Source: Rhodoferax sp. TH121 | GTDB lineage: Bacteria; Pseudomonadota; Gammaproteobacteria; Burkholderiales; Burkholderiaceae_C | Direction: 5' to 3' | Assembly: GCF_002251855.1 (NCBI RefSeq) | Contig: NZ_NOXW01000020.1 | Coordinates: forward strand, 124,001 to 188,000 | DNA length: 64,000 nucleotides | In this document: positions 34,637-43,072 of the stretch, one piece after another | Position numbering within the stretch: the first letter of the stretch is position 1 | Layout of the letters: each line of letters opens with the position of its first letter | Position numbers and translations under genes: made by a program | Notes under the pieces: model-generated | What the model saw: the letters and a program-made list of their open reading frames with translations, nothing else | Database searches by the model: none | What the model was told of the DNA's origin: nothing

Positions 34637-37576
34637 ATGGCTGTAAAAGTCGTTGGATGGTTGTTGGACCGATTGACCACCTGGGTGTTTCCGGCCGTGC
34701 TGGTGGTGCTGGCCGGGTTCACATTGATCTGGCAACTGGGCCACGCGGATCCGGCGCGGGGTGTGACCTTGCCATTGCACGTATGGGAAGAGTCGGAGCC
34801 GGTCGACCTGGCGGCCCTGTCGCCCTTGGCACAGCGCCTGGCGGCCTTGCCCGCACAGGACTCTGCCGAGACCCGGCTGTCGGTGCGGCCCTTCTGGTTT
34901 CTGTTGCGGGTGCCTGAGGCGGCTGCCCAGCAGTCCCAGGAGATTGACTTCCCGTCACGCCATGCGGCCAACTTGGCGTGCTGGAGTGCCCAGACCGGAC
35001 AGTTGTTGGGCGAGGCCAATCGCCAGGGTAGCTCCGGTGCCCTGCGACGTAGCCGGGCAGGCTTCTCATTGCCCCTGTTGCCCGCAGCGGAAGGCACTGA
35101 CTTGCTGTGCCGCGCCGCGTACCGCGGGCCCGCAAAAATTGCTGCAGAGCTGTGGCAGCCCCGCACTCTGGCGCAAGCCCAGCTGGCGCATCAAAAAGCC
35201 GGGGTGATGTTGGAAGCCGGGATCGGCGTGCTAGCCATCTTCATGCTGCTGACCGCCATGGTGAACCGCAGCGCGCTTTACTGGACGTTCACTGGTTGGC
35301 TGCTGCTGAATATGCGCATGGCTGCTTTGTCCGCCGGGACCGATCTCGAATTGCTGGGCTATCCGGTCGCACCCGCCTGGATGATTCTGAGCCGGCAGTG
35401 GACTTTGTGCATGTATTACGCCATGACGATTGGGCTGTTCAGCGCGCTGTTCAAGAGTGAACTTGAAGAGGTCAAGGCGGGCTGGCCGTTGACAGTGCAC
35501 CAGGTGAGCGCAGTGGCCATCATCGTCGCCTGCCCCTTTTTGACGTACGAGCAGACCTTGCCGATCTTGTGGGGGGCCACGTTCTCGGTCGTGGCGCTCA
35601 TGCTGCTCTATCTCACCAAGATATTGCGCCATACCCATTCGCGTGTGGCGGGCTGGTATGCCGCGTCCATTGCAGTCACGCTGGTGGCCAGCATGAACGA
35701 GGTGGTGGCTGCGGCCACGGGACAGCGTTCCCTGATGGCGGGGCTCAACAGCGTGACGGCTGCAATTGCCTCGGCCTTGCTGGCCTCGGCGGCGGTGGCC
35801 GAGCACATGCGTTACCACCGCCTGCAAAACCAACGCGCCCAAAAGTTGCTGGAAGACGCCTACCAGGACTCACCGGTGGGCCTGTTCACCATCGGTTCGG
35901 GCCAGAGCATCATCAAGGCCAACCCTGCCTTCCATGCCATGCTGCGTCGCACCGCCCAGGCGGAGCCCATGGGCCTGTCCGATTTGTTTGATGCCGCGGT
36001 GGTGGCGCAGGTGCTGGCGCTGCACGGCGCACGGCACAGCACCTCGTTGGACCTGCAGACGCAGACCTTGCTGCCGCGCGCAGGGGTGCAGAGCTGGTTC
36101 GCCATCAAAGCGTCGACGGTGGACGGCAGCATCATCGAGTGCTCTTTGCAAGACATCACGGATCGCGTGCAGGCCACCCAGCGCCTGGAGTACATGGCCA
36201 GCCATGATCCCCTGACCGGCTGCCTGAACCTGCGCGGCCTTGCGTTGGAGGCCGAGAAGCCCGACTACCAGCCCAGCGCCTTGGCTTACTTCGATTTGGA
36301 TCGCTTCAAGCTGATCAACGATCTGTACGGCCACACGGCTGGTGACAACGTACTCAAGCAGGTGGCTGAACGCATGGGCAGTGTGTTGCAGCGGCAGGAC
36401 AAATTGGCGCGGATTGGCGGCGACGAGTTCGTGATCGTGTTCTCCCGTGCCAGCATGGAGGACAGCGAAGCCAGCTGTAACAGCATCGCCATGCTGATCG
36501 GTTCCACGCCATTCCAGATCGACAACCAGAGTTTTTCGCTGGACGTTTCCGGTGGGCTGGTGGGCATGGCCCAATTTGGGCAATCGCCGCTCAAGGATGT
36601 GGTGTCGGCCGCCGACACCCTGTGCCGCATGGCCAAGAAGCGCAGCACCCAGCGCCTGGTGGTGATGGAGTCGGGGGACCACTTCTTCCAGCAACACCAG
36701 GACGAGCTGGACCTGATCAATTGTTTGGAGCGTGGAGAGACGCCTCAAGGCCTGTTTTTGGTGATGCAGCCGGAGTTGTCGCTGAGCCGGCCGTTTGATT
36801 CGCTGAATTTTGAAATTCTGGTGCGTTTGCGCAAACCTGATGGCACGGTGGTGCCGGCCGGTACCATCATTGAAGCTGCCGAGGCGCACGGCAAGACAGC
36901 GATCATCGACCGCTGGGTCGTGACCACGGCCATTGATTGGCTGGAACGCAATGCCCAGAGCCTGGAGCGCACCCATTTTGTGGGCGTCAACCTCTCCGGG
37001 GGCTCGCTCAATGACGAGTTTTTTACTGCCGAGTTGTTTGCCCTGTTTGAGCAGCATCCGCAGGCCTTGTCCAAAATTTGCATCGAGATCACCGAAACCG
37101 TGGCCATCACTGATATGCGCAATATGCAGCGATTTATCGACCGTGTGCGCTCCATGGGGGCCAAGGTGGGGCTGGATGATTTCGGCGCCGGGTACTCTTC
37201 GTTTGGTTACCTCAAAGGTCTCTCGGTGGATGCCCTCAAGTTGGATGGCTCCCTGGTGCGGGATGCCGCGCGAAGCCAGTCGGGCATGGCCATCATCATG
37301 GCAATTGGCGGCTTGGTGAGCAGCCTGGGCATGAAGTCCGTGGGCGAGTTTGCCGAGGACCTGCTCACCATCCGCGCGTTGGTGGATGCGGGCATTGACT
37401 ATGCCCAGGGCTATGGCATCAGCAAGCCGGTAGAGCCCGAGCGCATCTTGTCAGCCCGCAGTGGTGCGGACTTCATTGAAGATCCGGACATTCTGGCGTT
37501 TGTGCGCTTGCTGCAGACGCAGGCGGACGCCACCCTGTCTCTGTTTCCCGACAGCCAACATGGCCTGCTGCACTAG
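34637..37576 (+). CDS. Membrane 7TM-PAS-GGDEF-EAL protein
   Basis: This is a 979-residue protein. One N-terminal helix, a periplasmic domain (about residues 40-190) and seven helices (about 195-395) resemble the 7TM-DISM sensor layout. A PAS domain (about 410-515), GGDEF domain (about 520-680) and EAL domain (about 705-955) follow. The cyclase active site is IGGDEF near residue 593. The EAL motif is FEILVRLRKP near 725, that is EIL instead of EAL. Other metal and base residues look present (VNLSGG, IEITET, LDDFGAGYSS near 846, KLDGSLV, and GEFAED), so phosphodiesterase activity remains possible. AAAGGT precedes the ATG. The 185-base leader shows only a small hairpin GGGCCTGAGCCC. Confidence 0.9.
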   Translation: MAVKVVGWLLDRLTTWVFPAVLVVLAGFTLIWQLGHADPARGVTLPLHVWEESEPVDLAALSPLAQRLAALPAQDSAETRLSVRPFWFLLRVPEAAAQQSQEIDFPSRHAANLACWSAQTGQLLGEANRQGSSGALRRSRAGFSLPLLPAAEGTDLLCRAAYRGPAKIAAELWQPRTLAQAQLAHQKAGVMLEAGIGVLAIFMLLTAMVNRSALYWTFTGWLLLNMRMAALSAGTDLELLGYPVAPAWMILSRQWTLCMYYAMTIGLFSALFKSELEEVKAGWPLTVHQVSAVAIIVACPFLTYEQTLPILWGATFSVVALMLLYLTKILRHTHSRVAGWYAASIAVTLVASMNEVVAAATGQRSLMAGLNSVTAAIASALLASAAVAEHMRYHRLQNQRAQKLLEDAYQDSPVGLFTIGSGQSIIKANPAFHAMLRRTAQAEPMGLSDLFDAAVVAQVLALHGARHSTSLDLQTQTLLPRAGVQSWFAIKASTVDGSIIECSLQDITDRVQATQRLEYMASHDPLTGCLNLRGLALEAEKPDYQPSALAYFDLDRFKLINDLYGHTAGDNVLKQVAERMGSVLQRQDKLARIGGDEFVIVFSRASMEDSEASCNSIAMLIGSTPFQIDNQSFSLDVSGGLVGMAQFGQSPLKDVVSAADTLCRMAKKRSTQRLVVMESGDHFFQQHQDELDLINCLERGETPQGLFLVMQPELSLSRPFDSLNFEILVRLRKPDGTVVPAGTIIEAAEAHGKTAIIDRWVVTTAIDWLERNAQSLERTHFVGVNLSGGSLNDEFFTAELFALFEQHPQALSKICIEITETVAITDMRNMQRFIDRVRSMGAKVGLDDFGAGYSSFGYLKGLSVDALKLDGSLVRDAARSQSGMAIIMAIGGLVSSLGMKSVGEFAEDLLTIRALVDAGIDYAQGYGISKPVEPERILSARSGADFIEDPDILAFVRLLQTQADATLSLFPDSQHGLLH

Positions 37577-37591
37577 GGGCGTGTCTGTGGC

Positions 37592-38374
37592 TTAGCAGGC
37601 CATGGCGACGCGGGGCGCCTGCTGCAGTGTGGCGGGTGTGTGCATCGGCAGTGCATCCTCTTGGGTGTGCTGATCGGCGTTTGGTTCTGGGCAGTACCAA
37701 GTTTGGGGCAGTGGCTTGGCGCGACTCAGGTCGATATCCGGGTGCCGTGTGGCAAAGAAGAAATCATGCAGGTTATGCCGTGCGGCATGCCACAGCGGTT
37801 GTACAGCCTGGGGGGCCAGGTACATGACCCGGTGTGGCACGCCACCCGTGAAGGTCATCGGGTAGAAAACACCGGGGTCTCCCACATCGGAGAAGTACAG
37901 ACTGTCGTAAATACGATCGACCGGTCGACGCCCCGTGGCCAACATCCAGTCCACGTTGTGCTCCAGGCAGTAGGTGTGCAAGGCCTTGAACAGGGCGCTG
38001 CGTACCAGGGATGAATTGGGGTTGCCCTTGATGCACAAGCGGGTTGTCTCGACCATGCGGCTGCCACGGAATCGTGTTGGCAGTTTGAGCGAGTGCTGCA
38101 GAGGAATGGCGTGGACCACATTGGCATGGGTACGCAGAGTGCCCAACACGGTTCCATCGAATTTGGAGGTGGCAATGAACACTTCGCAGCCAGTTTCGGT
38201 GTCGGCGGTTTCAGCTTCCCGCAACTTGCATCCCAGGTCGGGAAGGTGTTTGCCATAGGACGCAGCACGCAGTTGGATCACTCCCTCCATTTGGGCGGGT
38301 GAGGCAATCTCGACGCGAAATGGCAGGTGTTCGGTAGGCCCCTCCGAACTCAAAACCCTTGCTGCTGTAACCAT
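37592..38374 (-). CDS. FeeM-like N-acyltransferase (autoinducer-synthase fold)
   Basis: This 260-residue protein resembles the catalytic core of FeeM N-acyl amino acid synthases, GNAT-fold enzymes related to acyl-homoserine lactone synthases. Supporting parts are 'LRAASYGKHLPDLG' near residue 36, 'GCEVFIATSKFDGTVLGTLR' near 64, 'RGSRMVETTRLCIKG' near 105, and 'LEHNVDWMLATGRRPVDRIY' followed by 'DSLYF' near 140. Family members join an acyl chain from acyl-ACP to an amino acid, making possible signal lipids. The product here is unknown. GGGAG precedes the ATG. It converges with the GGDEF-EAL gene 15 bases away. A CTAGG-N6-CCTAG palindrome lies 38 bases upstream. Confidence 0.75.
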   Translation of the reverse strand: MVTAARVLSSEGPTEHLPFRVEIASPAQMEGVIQLRAASYGKHLPDLGCKLREAETADTETGCEVFIATSKFDGTVLGTLRTHANVVHAIPLQHSLKLPTRFRGSRMVETTRLCIKGNPNSSLVRSALFKALHTYCLEHNVDWMLATGRRPVDRIYDSLYFSDVGDPGVFYPMTFTGGVPHRVMYLAPQAVQPLWHAARHNLHDFFFATRHPDIDLSRAKPLPQTWYCPEPNADQHTQEDALPMHTPATLQQAPRVAMAC

Positions 38375-38411
38375 GACAACTCCCTTCTATTGCGTTGGTG
38401 AAGAATCCAGT

Positions 38412-38427
38412 CTAGGGTTACTCCTAG
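38412..38427. promoter_or_regulatory. Palindrome upstream of the FeeM-like gene
   Basis: CTAGGGTTACTCCTAG is an inverted repeat (CTAGG-N6-CCTAG) 38 bases upstream of the FeeM-like start, between it and the divergent DedA gene. CTAG is generally rare in such genomes, so two copies here look selected. A regulator binding site is inferred; the regulator is not identified. Confidence 0.4.
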
Positions 38428-38548
38428 GCGCGAATAGTGGAATTAAGGGGTGATTTGCCTGCCTTTTCACGTACCTGCTACCATGCACTTCGCTAGTGCA
38501 TCCCGCACCGGATTGGGGGCAAATCAGCCATGGCGATAATCTGCCCCC

Positions 38549-39196
38549 ATGGAACTCATTAGCCAGCTTTTCGACTTCATCCTGCACGTAGACCGCTACC
38601 TGGAGGTCTTTGTGCAGAACTACGGAACCTGGGTCTATGCCCTGCTGTTTCTCATTGTGTTTGTGGAGACTGGCGTGGTGGTCATGCCTTTTCTGCCCGG
38701 CGACTCTCTGCTATTCGTGGTTGGTGCCATGTGTGGGGTGGGGCTTATGAGTTTCCCCATCGCGGTGGGCGTGTTGCTGGTGGCTGCCATTCTGGGTGAT
38801 CAGTGCAACTATTCCATAGGCCGTTATTTTGGGCCCAAGGTATTCCAGTGGGAGCAGTCGCGCTTTTTCAACAAGGCCGCCTTTGACAAGGCCCATAACT
38901 TCTACGAAACGTATGGCGGCTTCACCATCATCGCAGCGCGTTTCATGCCTTTTCTGCGCACCTTTGTGCCCTTTGTGGCTGGCGTGGCGCAGATGAACCG
39001 TGCCAAGTTCACGCTGTTCAATGTGGCGGGGGCGCTGCTGTGGGTGCTGGGCATTTGCACCGCTGGCTACTTCTTGGGCAGCTTCCCCTGGGTCAAGGCC
39101 AATCTGGACAAAATTATCTGGGCGATGATTCTGATACCAGGCCTGTTTGTGTTGTTTGGCGCCTGGAAAGCCCGCAGCGCCAGCACGGCAGCATAG
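38549..39196 (+). CDS. DedA-family membrane protein
   Basis: This 215-residue protein matches the DedA/VTT domain: 'FVETGVVVMPFLPGDSLLFV' near residue 40, including the conserved Pro-Gly-Asp, and 'FMPFLRTFVPFVAGVAQMNR' near 133 with the key Arg. Four to six hydrophobic segments are present. DedA proteins flip polyprenyl phosphate or phospholipids and support membrane-potential and pH homeostasis. It converges with amiC across the GC-rich hairpin repeat. Confidence 0.93.
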   Translation: MELISQLFDFILHVDRYLEVFVQNYGTWVYALLFLIVFVETGVVVMPFLPGDSLLFVVGAMCGVGLMSFPIAVGVLLVAAILGDQCNYSIGRYFGPKVFQWEQSRFFNKAAFDKAHNFYETYGGFTIIAARFMPFLRTFVPFVAGVAQMNRAKFTLFNVAGALLWVLGICTAGYFLGSFPWVKANLDKIIWAMILIPGLFVLFGAWKARSASTAA

Positions 39197-39200
39197 AGGG

Positions 39201-39281
39201 CAGGGTTTCGCCGCCGGGCCGTCCCAAGGCGAAACGCGCCCCCTTGGGGGCAGCGACCCGCGCAGCGGCGGAGCGTGGGGG
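39201..39281. repeat. GC-rich hairpin repeat, copy 2 (between convergent genes)
   Basis: This copy is almost identical to the one at 5817-5896. It has the outer stem GTTTCGCC/GGCGAAAC, hairpin GCCCCCTTGGGGGC, then CCGCGCAGCGGCGGAGCGTG. It fills the whole spacer between the DedA and amiC stops. A bidirectional terminator role is inferred. Confidence 0.8.
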
Positions 39282-39286
39282 CCTTC

Positions 39287-40660
39287 TTAACTAGTCGTTC
39301 TATTTCTCGCCAGCGGCGGGTTCTTGGCGAAGTAGGCCAGGATGCCGCGCATCAGCGCGTCAGCCAGCTGGTTTTGGTAGACCTCGCTGTTGAGCTTGAC
39401 CTCCTCGCTGGGGTTGCTGATGAAGGCGGCTTCCACCAGCACACTGGGAATATCCGGTGCCTTGAGCACGGCAAACGAGGCCTGCTCGACCTTTGGCTTG
39501 TGCAGCTTGCCCACGCGTTTGATCTCGCCGAGCAAGTTGCTGCCGAGTTTGAGGCTGTCGTTGATTTGGGCAGTGGTGCTCATGTCCAAGAGCGCACGCT
39601 GCACGGTCGCATCCTTGGCCTTCACGTTCAGGCCGCCAATCAGGTCGGCTTTGTTTTCCTTCGCCGCCATCCAGCGTGCCGCGCTGCTGGAAGCGCCGCC
39701 CTGGCTGAGCGCAAACACGCTGGCACCCTGCGGGTCCGGCGTGAAGAAGGCGTCGGCATGCAGGCTCACAAACAGATCCGCTTGGACACGGCGGGCCTTC
39801 TGCACCCGTGTGCCCAGTGGCACAAAGAAGTCTGCATCGCGCGTCAGGTAGGCGCGCATGGCGCTGCCGTTCACCGTGGCGTTGTTGATGCGCTCGCGCA
39901 GCAGGTGGGCGAGTTTGAGCACCACATCTTTTTCCTTGGTGCCACCCGGACCAATGGCGCCAGGATCCTCGCCGCCATGGCCGGGGTCCAGTGCGATGAT
40001 GATCAGACGCTCCGTTGCAGTGCCAGACGCAGCTGTGTTCGCATTTTTAGTGCCAATTTGGCCACTAGCCCCCGTGGATTCTGCGCGAGCAGCTCCTGTT
40101 TTAGGAGCATTCTGGCTGGCCGCCATGGCAGGGCCAGAGGCCGGGCGTTGAGTGTGCTGGGCAATCAGCGCGTCCAGCGGGTCGGCTGGGGGTTTGGGGG
40201 GCGCATCCTTCAGACGGTCGGCAATCAGGCCCTCCAGCGGGTCCACCTCGTCCACCGGGTACAGGTCAAACACCAGCCGGTGCTGGTAGGCGGCCACCGG
40301 GGCCAGCGAGAACACCTGCGGGCGTATAGGGTGCTTGAGGTCTACCACCAGACGCACCACCGTAGGCGTGAACTGGCCCACGCGGATACCGGCAATGTTG
40401 GGGTCGTCGGCCTTGACCTTGGCCACCAGCTCCTTGAGCGCAGGGTTGAGCGTGATGCCCTCAATGTCCACCGCCAGGCGGGGCGGGCTGGGTACAAAGG
40501 TTTGTTTGGCGCTCAGGGCCGCGTCGGATTCAATGGTGACGCGGGAATATTCGGGTGCGGGCCACACACGCACGGTCATGATGGTGGCGCCACGTGCCAG
40601 GTGCGCAGTACCAAGCGTGAGCACCACGCTGCCAGCCTGTAGCAGGGCGCGGCGCTTCAT
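39287..40660 (-). CDS. amiC: N-acetylmuramoyl-L-alanine amidase
   Basis: This 457-residue protein starts with KRRALLQAGSVVLTLGTAHL, a Tat-type signal like that of E. coli AmiC. An AMIN domain (about residues 30-130) targets it to the division site. The zinc-dependent amidase_3 domain (about 220-450) has 'IALDPGHGGEDPGAIGPGGT' with the first His, 'YLTRDAD', and 'SLHADAF' with the second. It cleaves peptide side chains from septal peptidoglycan for cell separation. The low-complexity linker (about residues 180-205) contains a repeat copy encoding GAARAESTGASGQIGTKN. Its start overlaps the tsaE stop (ATGA). Confidence 0.95.
   Translation of the reverse strand: MKRRALLQAGSVVLTLGTAHLARGATIMTVRVWPAPEYSRVTIESDAALSAKQTFVPSPPRLAVDIEGITLNPALKELVAKVKADDPNIAGIRVGQFTPTVVRLVVDLKHPIRPQVFSLAPVAAYQHRLVFDLYPVDEVDPLEGLIADRLKDAPPKPPADPLDALIAQHTQRPASGPAMAASQNAPKTGAARAESTGASGQIGTKNANTAASGTATERLIIIALDPGHGGEDPGAIGPGGTKEKDVVLKLAHLLRERINNATVNGSAMRAYLTRDADFFVPLGTRVQKARRVQADLFVSLHADAFFTPDPQGASVFALSQGGASSSAARWMAAKENKADLIGGLNVKAKDATVQRALLDMSTTAQINDSLKLGSNLLGEIKRVGKLHKPKVEQASFAVLKAPDIPSVLVEAAFISNPSEEVKLNSEVYQNQLADALMRGILAYFAKNPPLARNRTTS
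40044..40116 (-). repeat. Dispersed coding-compatible repeat, copy 8 (in amiC linker)
   Basis: On the minus strand it reads GCTCCTAAAACAGGAGCTGC, TCGCGCAGAATCCACGGGGG, CTAGTGGCCAAATTGGCACT. It is a full-length copy in sense orientation, in the AMIN-amidase linker, and the closest relative of the miaA copy. Confidence 0.8.
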
Positions 40661-41163
40661 GCGGAAACCCCCGGCAGGCCTTGCAACAAAGCCTGGCCCG
40701 CTGCCGTGTGGGCCTGCAGCGTGACGCTGCGACTGCTGTCGTCCTGCGTGCGGATGTGCAGGTCTACGTCAGCTACCGGCAGCACGCCCGCAGCCTTCTC
40801 GGGCCATTCCGCCAGCTTCAGGCCGGGGCTGGCAAAGATGTCGCGAAAGCCGGCTTCCTCCCACTCGCGCGGATCGTTGAAGCGGTAGAAGTCAAAGTGC
40901 CAGATGTTGAGCGTGTCCAATTCGTAGGGCTCCACCACGGCGTAGGTGGGGCTTTTGATGCGGCCCGTCACGCCCAGGGCCTGCAACAGATGGCGCACCA
41001 GCGTGGTTTTGCCGGCGCCCAGGTCACCATGCAGGGCCACAAATGTATTGGCCAGCGCGGGCTGTGCAGCCCAGTGTCGGGCAAAGGCTTGGGTGGCGGC
41101 TTCGTCGGGCCAGACCAGGGTGGCGCTTTCTACAATGGGAGGGTGACGATCAACAGCGTGCAA
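40657..41163 (-). CDS. tsaE: tRNA threonylcarbamoyladenosine ATPase TsaE
   Basis: The protein has Walker A HGDLGAGKTTLVRHLL and the TsaE runs 'IKSPTYAVVEPYEL' and 'IWHFDFYRF', plus the C-terminal 'EWPEKAAGVLP'. TsaE supports t6A37 synthesis in tRNA with TsaB and TsaD. No ATG precedes the domain. TTG at 41163 gives 168 residues, and an ATT at 41136 would give 159; the frame is open to 41238. With the TTG start the gene overlaps the divergent queG start (41143) head to head by about 20 bases. It overlaps amiC by 4 bases, the usual Comamonadaceae pairing. Confidence 0.88.
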   Translation of the reverse strand: MHAVDRHPPIVESATLVWPDEAATQAFARHWAAQPALANTFVALHGDLGAGKTTLVRHLLQALGVTGRIKSPTYAVVEPYELDTLNIWHFDFYRFNDPREWEEAGFRDIFASPGLKLAEWPEKAAGVLPVADVDLHIRTQDDSSRSVTLQAHTAAGQALLQGLPGVSA

Positions 41164-42264
41164 GACAAGGCTCAATTCAGTGGCGACCAGCTGGTGGAAC
41201 AGGTGCGGGCCTGGGCCCGGGAACTTGGATTCTCCCAAATTGGCGTGGCCGGTGTGGATTTGTCCTCCGCCGAGGCCGGTTTATTGGCCTGGTTGTCGCA
41301 CGGTTTCCACGGTGAGATGGGCTACATGGCCCAGCACGGCCTCAAACGCGCCCGCCCGGCCGAGCTGGTGCCGGGCACTGTGAGCGTGATCACAGCACGC
41401 ATGGACTACCTTCCGCAGGCCACCGAAGCCGGTTGGCAAGACACGGAGCTGGCACGCCTGCAGCGCCCTGGCGAGGGCATTGTGTCGCTCTACGCGCGGG
41501 GGCGGGACTACCACAAGGTGCTGCGCAATCGCCTGCAAAAGCTGGCGGACCGGCTGTCCGAACACATGGGGCCGCTGGGTTACCGCGTGTTCACCGACTC
41601 GGCTCCGGTGCTGGAAGCCGAGCTGGCCTCGCGCAGCGGCCAGGGCTGGCGCGGCAAACACACGCTGCTGCTGAACCGTGAAGCCGGCTCCATGTTCTTC
41701 CTCGGTGAGATTTATGTGGACGTGGCCTTGCCTGCCAGCGCACCGCTGGAGGCGCACTGCGGCAGCTGCAGCGCCTGCATCAGCGCCTGCCCCACACAGG
41801 CCATCATCGCGCCGCACCGGTTGGATGCACGGCGCTGCATCTCCTATCTGACCATTGAGCATGCAGGGCCCATTCCGCTGGAGATGCGCCCGCTATTGGG
41901 CAACCGCATCTACGGCTGCGACGACTGCCAGCTGGTATGTCCCTGGAACAAGTTTGCCCAGCGCAGCAGCCTGCCTGACTTCGATGCCCGCGAGGGCCTG
42001 GCCGGTGAGCAACTGGCCACACTGCTGGACTGGACCGAAGACACCTTCCTGAAGCACACCGAAGGCAGCCCGATCCGCCGCATCGGCCATGCGCGCTGGC
42101 TGCGCAATGTGGCGGTGGCCTTGGGCAATGCCCTGCACGGCAACGGCCTGAGCGCGGCGCAGCGCGCCACCATGGTCCAGTCCTTGCAACGCCGCGCAAG
42201 CCACCCTGATCCCTTGGTGCAGGAACACGTGCAGTGGGCCCTGCAATCTGATTCTTCCGAGTGA
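41143..42264 (+). CDS. queG: Epoxyqueuosine reductase
   Basis: This protein of 373 residues starts at the GTG at 41143 (TACAAT at 41131-41136 could be its -10 box, which would make the transcript leaderless; GTG at 41158 is an alternative). Two [4Fe-4S] sites are visible: CGSCSACISACPTQAI near residue 206 and 'CDDCQLVCPWNKF' near 258. The N-terminal cobalamin-binding domain has 'ITARMDYLPQ' and 'SLYARGRDYHKVLRNRLQKL'. It makes queuosine in tRNA from its epoxide precursor. A C-terminal HEAT-like tail is present. The next gene follows 7 bases later. Confidence 0.95.
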   Translation: MTINSVQDKAQFSGDQLVEQVRAWARELGFSQIGVAGVDLSSAEAGLLAWLSHGFHGEMGYMAQHGLKRARPAELVPGTVSVITARMDYLPQATEAGWQDTELARLQRPGEGIVSLYARGRDYHKVLRNRLQKLADRLSEHMGPLGYRVFTDSAPVLEAELASRSGQGWRGKHTLLLNREAGSMFFLGEIYVDVALPASAPLEAHCGSCSACISACPTQAIIAPHRLDARRCISYLTIEHAGPIPLEMRPLLGNRIYGCDDCQLVCPWNKFAQRSSLPDFDAREGLAGEQLATLLDWTEDTFLKHTEGSPIRRIGHARWLRNVAVALGNALHGNGLSAAQRATMVQSLQRRASHPDPLVQEHVQWALQSDSSE

Positions 42265-42271
42265 ACCGACC

Positions 42272-43072
42272 ATGACGCCTTACGACCTGCTTGTGATTGA
42301 CCCGCAAAACGATTTTCTGGACATCGCGGGCGCAGCCCTGCCGGTGCCCGGTGCGAATGCCGACATGGACCGGCTGGCCGCCTGGCTGACCACGCATGCC
42401 GCGCAGGTGCAGAGTCTTACCGTCACGCTGGATTCCCATGCCAGTGTGGGTGTGGAGCGCACCAGCTTTTGGTTGCAGGCCGATGGCAGTGCAGTGGCAC
42501 CGTTCACGCTGATTCGCGCGGCCGATGTGCAGGCCGGCAGCTTTCGCCCGCGCCATGCGGACAAAACCGCCGAGGTGCTGGCCTACCTGCAGGCGCTGGA
42601 GGCCACGGGCCAGCGCCAGCTCATCGTCTGGCCGGTGCACTGCGTGCTGGGGACTTGGGGGCACAACATCCACAGCGGGCTGAGCGACGCCATTGCGCAC
42701 TGGGAGCAGAGTACGGGGCGGACCTGTCACAAGGTGCTCAAGGGCCAGAATCCCATGACCGAGCAGTACAGCGCTTTCAAGGCCGAGGTGCCTCGGACGG
42801 ATGATGAAAAAACCTTGCTCAACAAGCCGCTGATGCGCTCCCTTTCTGCGCAAGGCGCTACGCTTTTAATAGCGGGTGAGGCCTTGAGTCACTGTGTGGC
42901 GGCTTCGGTGGGAGACTTGATGGCAGAGCTGCCACGGGCCCGCTTGCAGGAGACGGTGCTGCTGACCGACTGCATGAGCCCGGTGGCCGGCTTTGAAGCC
43001 ATGGGCCAGGAATTTCTGGCGCAGGCCAGTGCGGCTGGTTTGCGCACCGCCGCGCTGAATTCGCTTATTTGA
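42272..43072 (+). CDS. Nicotinamidase/isochorismatase-like cysteine hydrolase
   Basis: This 266-residue protein is of the isochorismatase fold. The catalytic Asp is in 'VIDPQNDF' near residue 10, the Lys probably in 'HKVLKGQNP' near 155, and the nucleophilic Cys in 'AGEALSHCVAAS' near 207. 'WPVHCVLGTWGHNI' near 121 corresponds to the 'WPxHC' run of nicotinamidases. The protein is longer than E. coli PncA (about 210) and lacks an obvious DxHxxxH metal site, so nicotinamide is only one possible substrate. It is co-directional with queG at 7 bases and overlaps the metallo-beta-lactamase-fold gene tail to tail by 8 bases. Confidence 0.82.
   Translation: MTPYDLLVIDPQNDFLDIAGAALPVPGANADMDRLAAWLTTHAAQVQSLTVTLDSHASVGVERTSFWLQADGSAVAPFTLIRAADVQAGSFRPRHADKTAEVLAYLQALEATGQRQLIVWPVHCVLGTWGHNIHSGLSDAIAHWEQSTGRTCHKVLKGQNPMTEQYSAFKAEVPRTDDEKTLLNKPLMRSLSAQGATLLIAGEALSHCVAASVGDLMAELPRARLQETVLLTDCMSPVAGFEAMGQEFLAQASAAGLRTAALNSLI

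Noticed and set aside
42853..42885. GGCGCTACGCTTTTAATAGCGGG inside the nicotinamidase-like gene as another repeat copy
   Set aside because: Only about 15 bases match the left end of the repeat, and the peptide GATLLIAGEALSHCV is the normal conserved core of the family.
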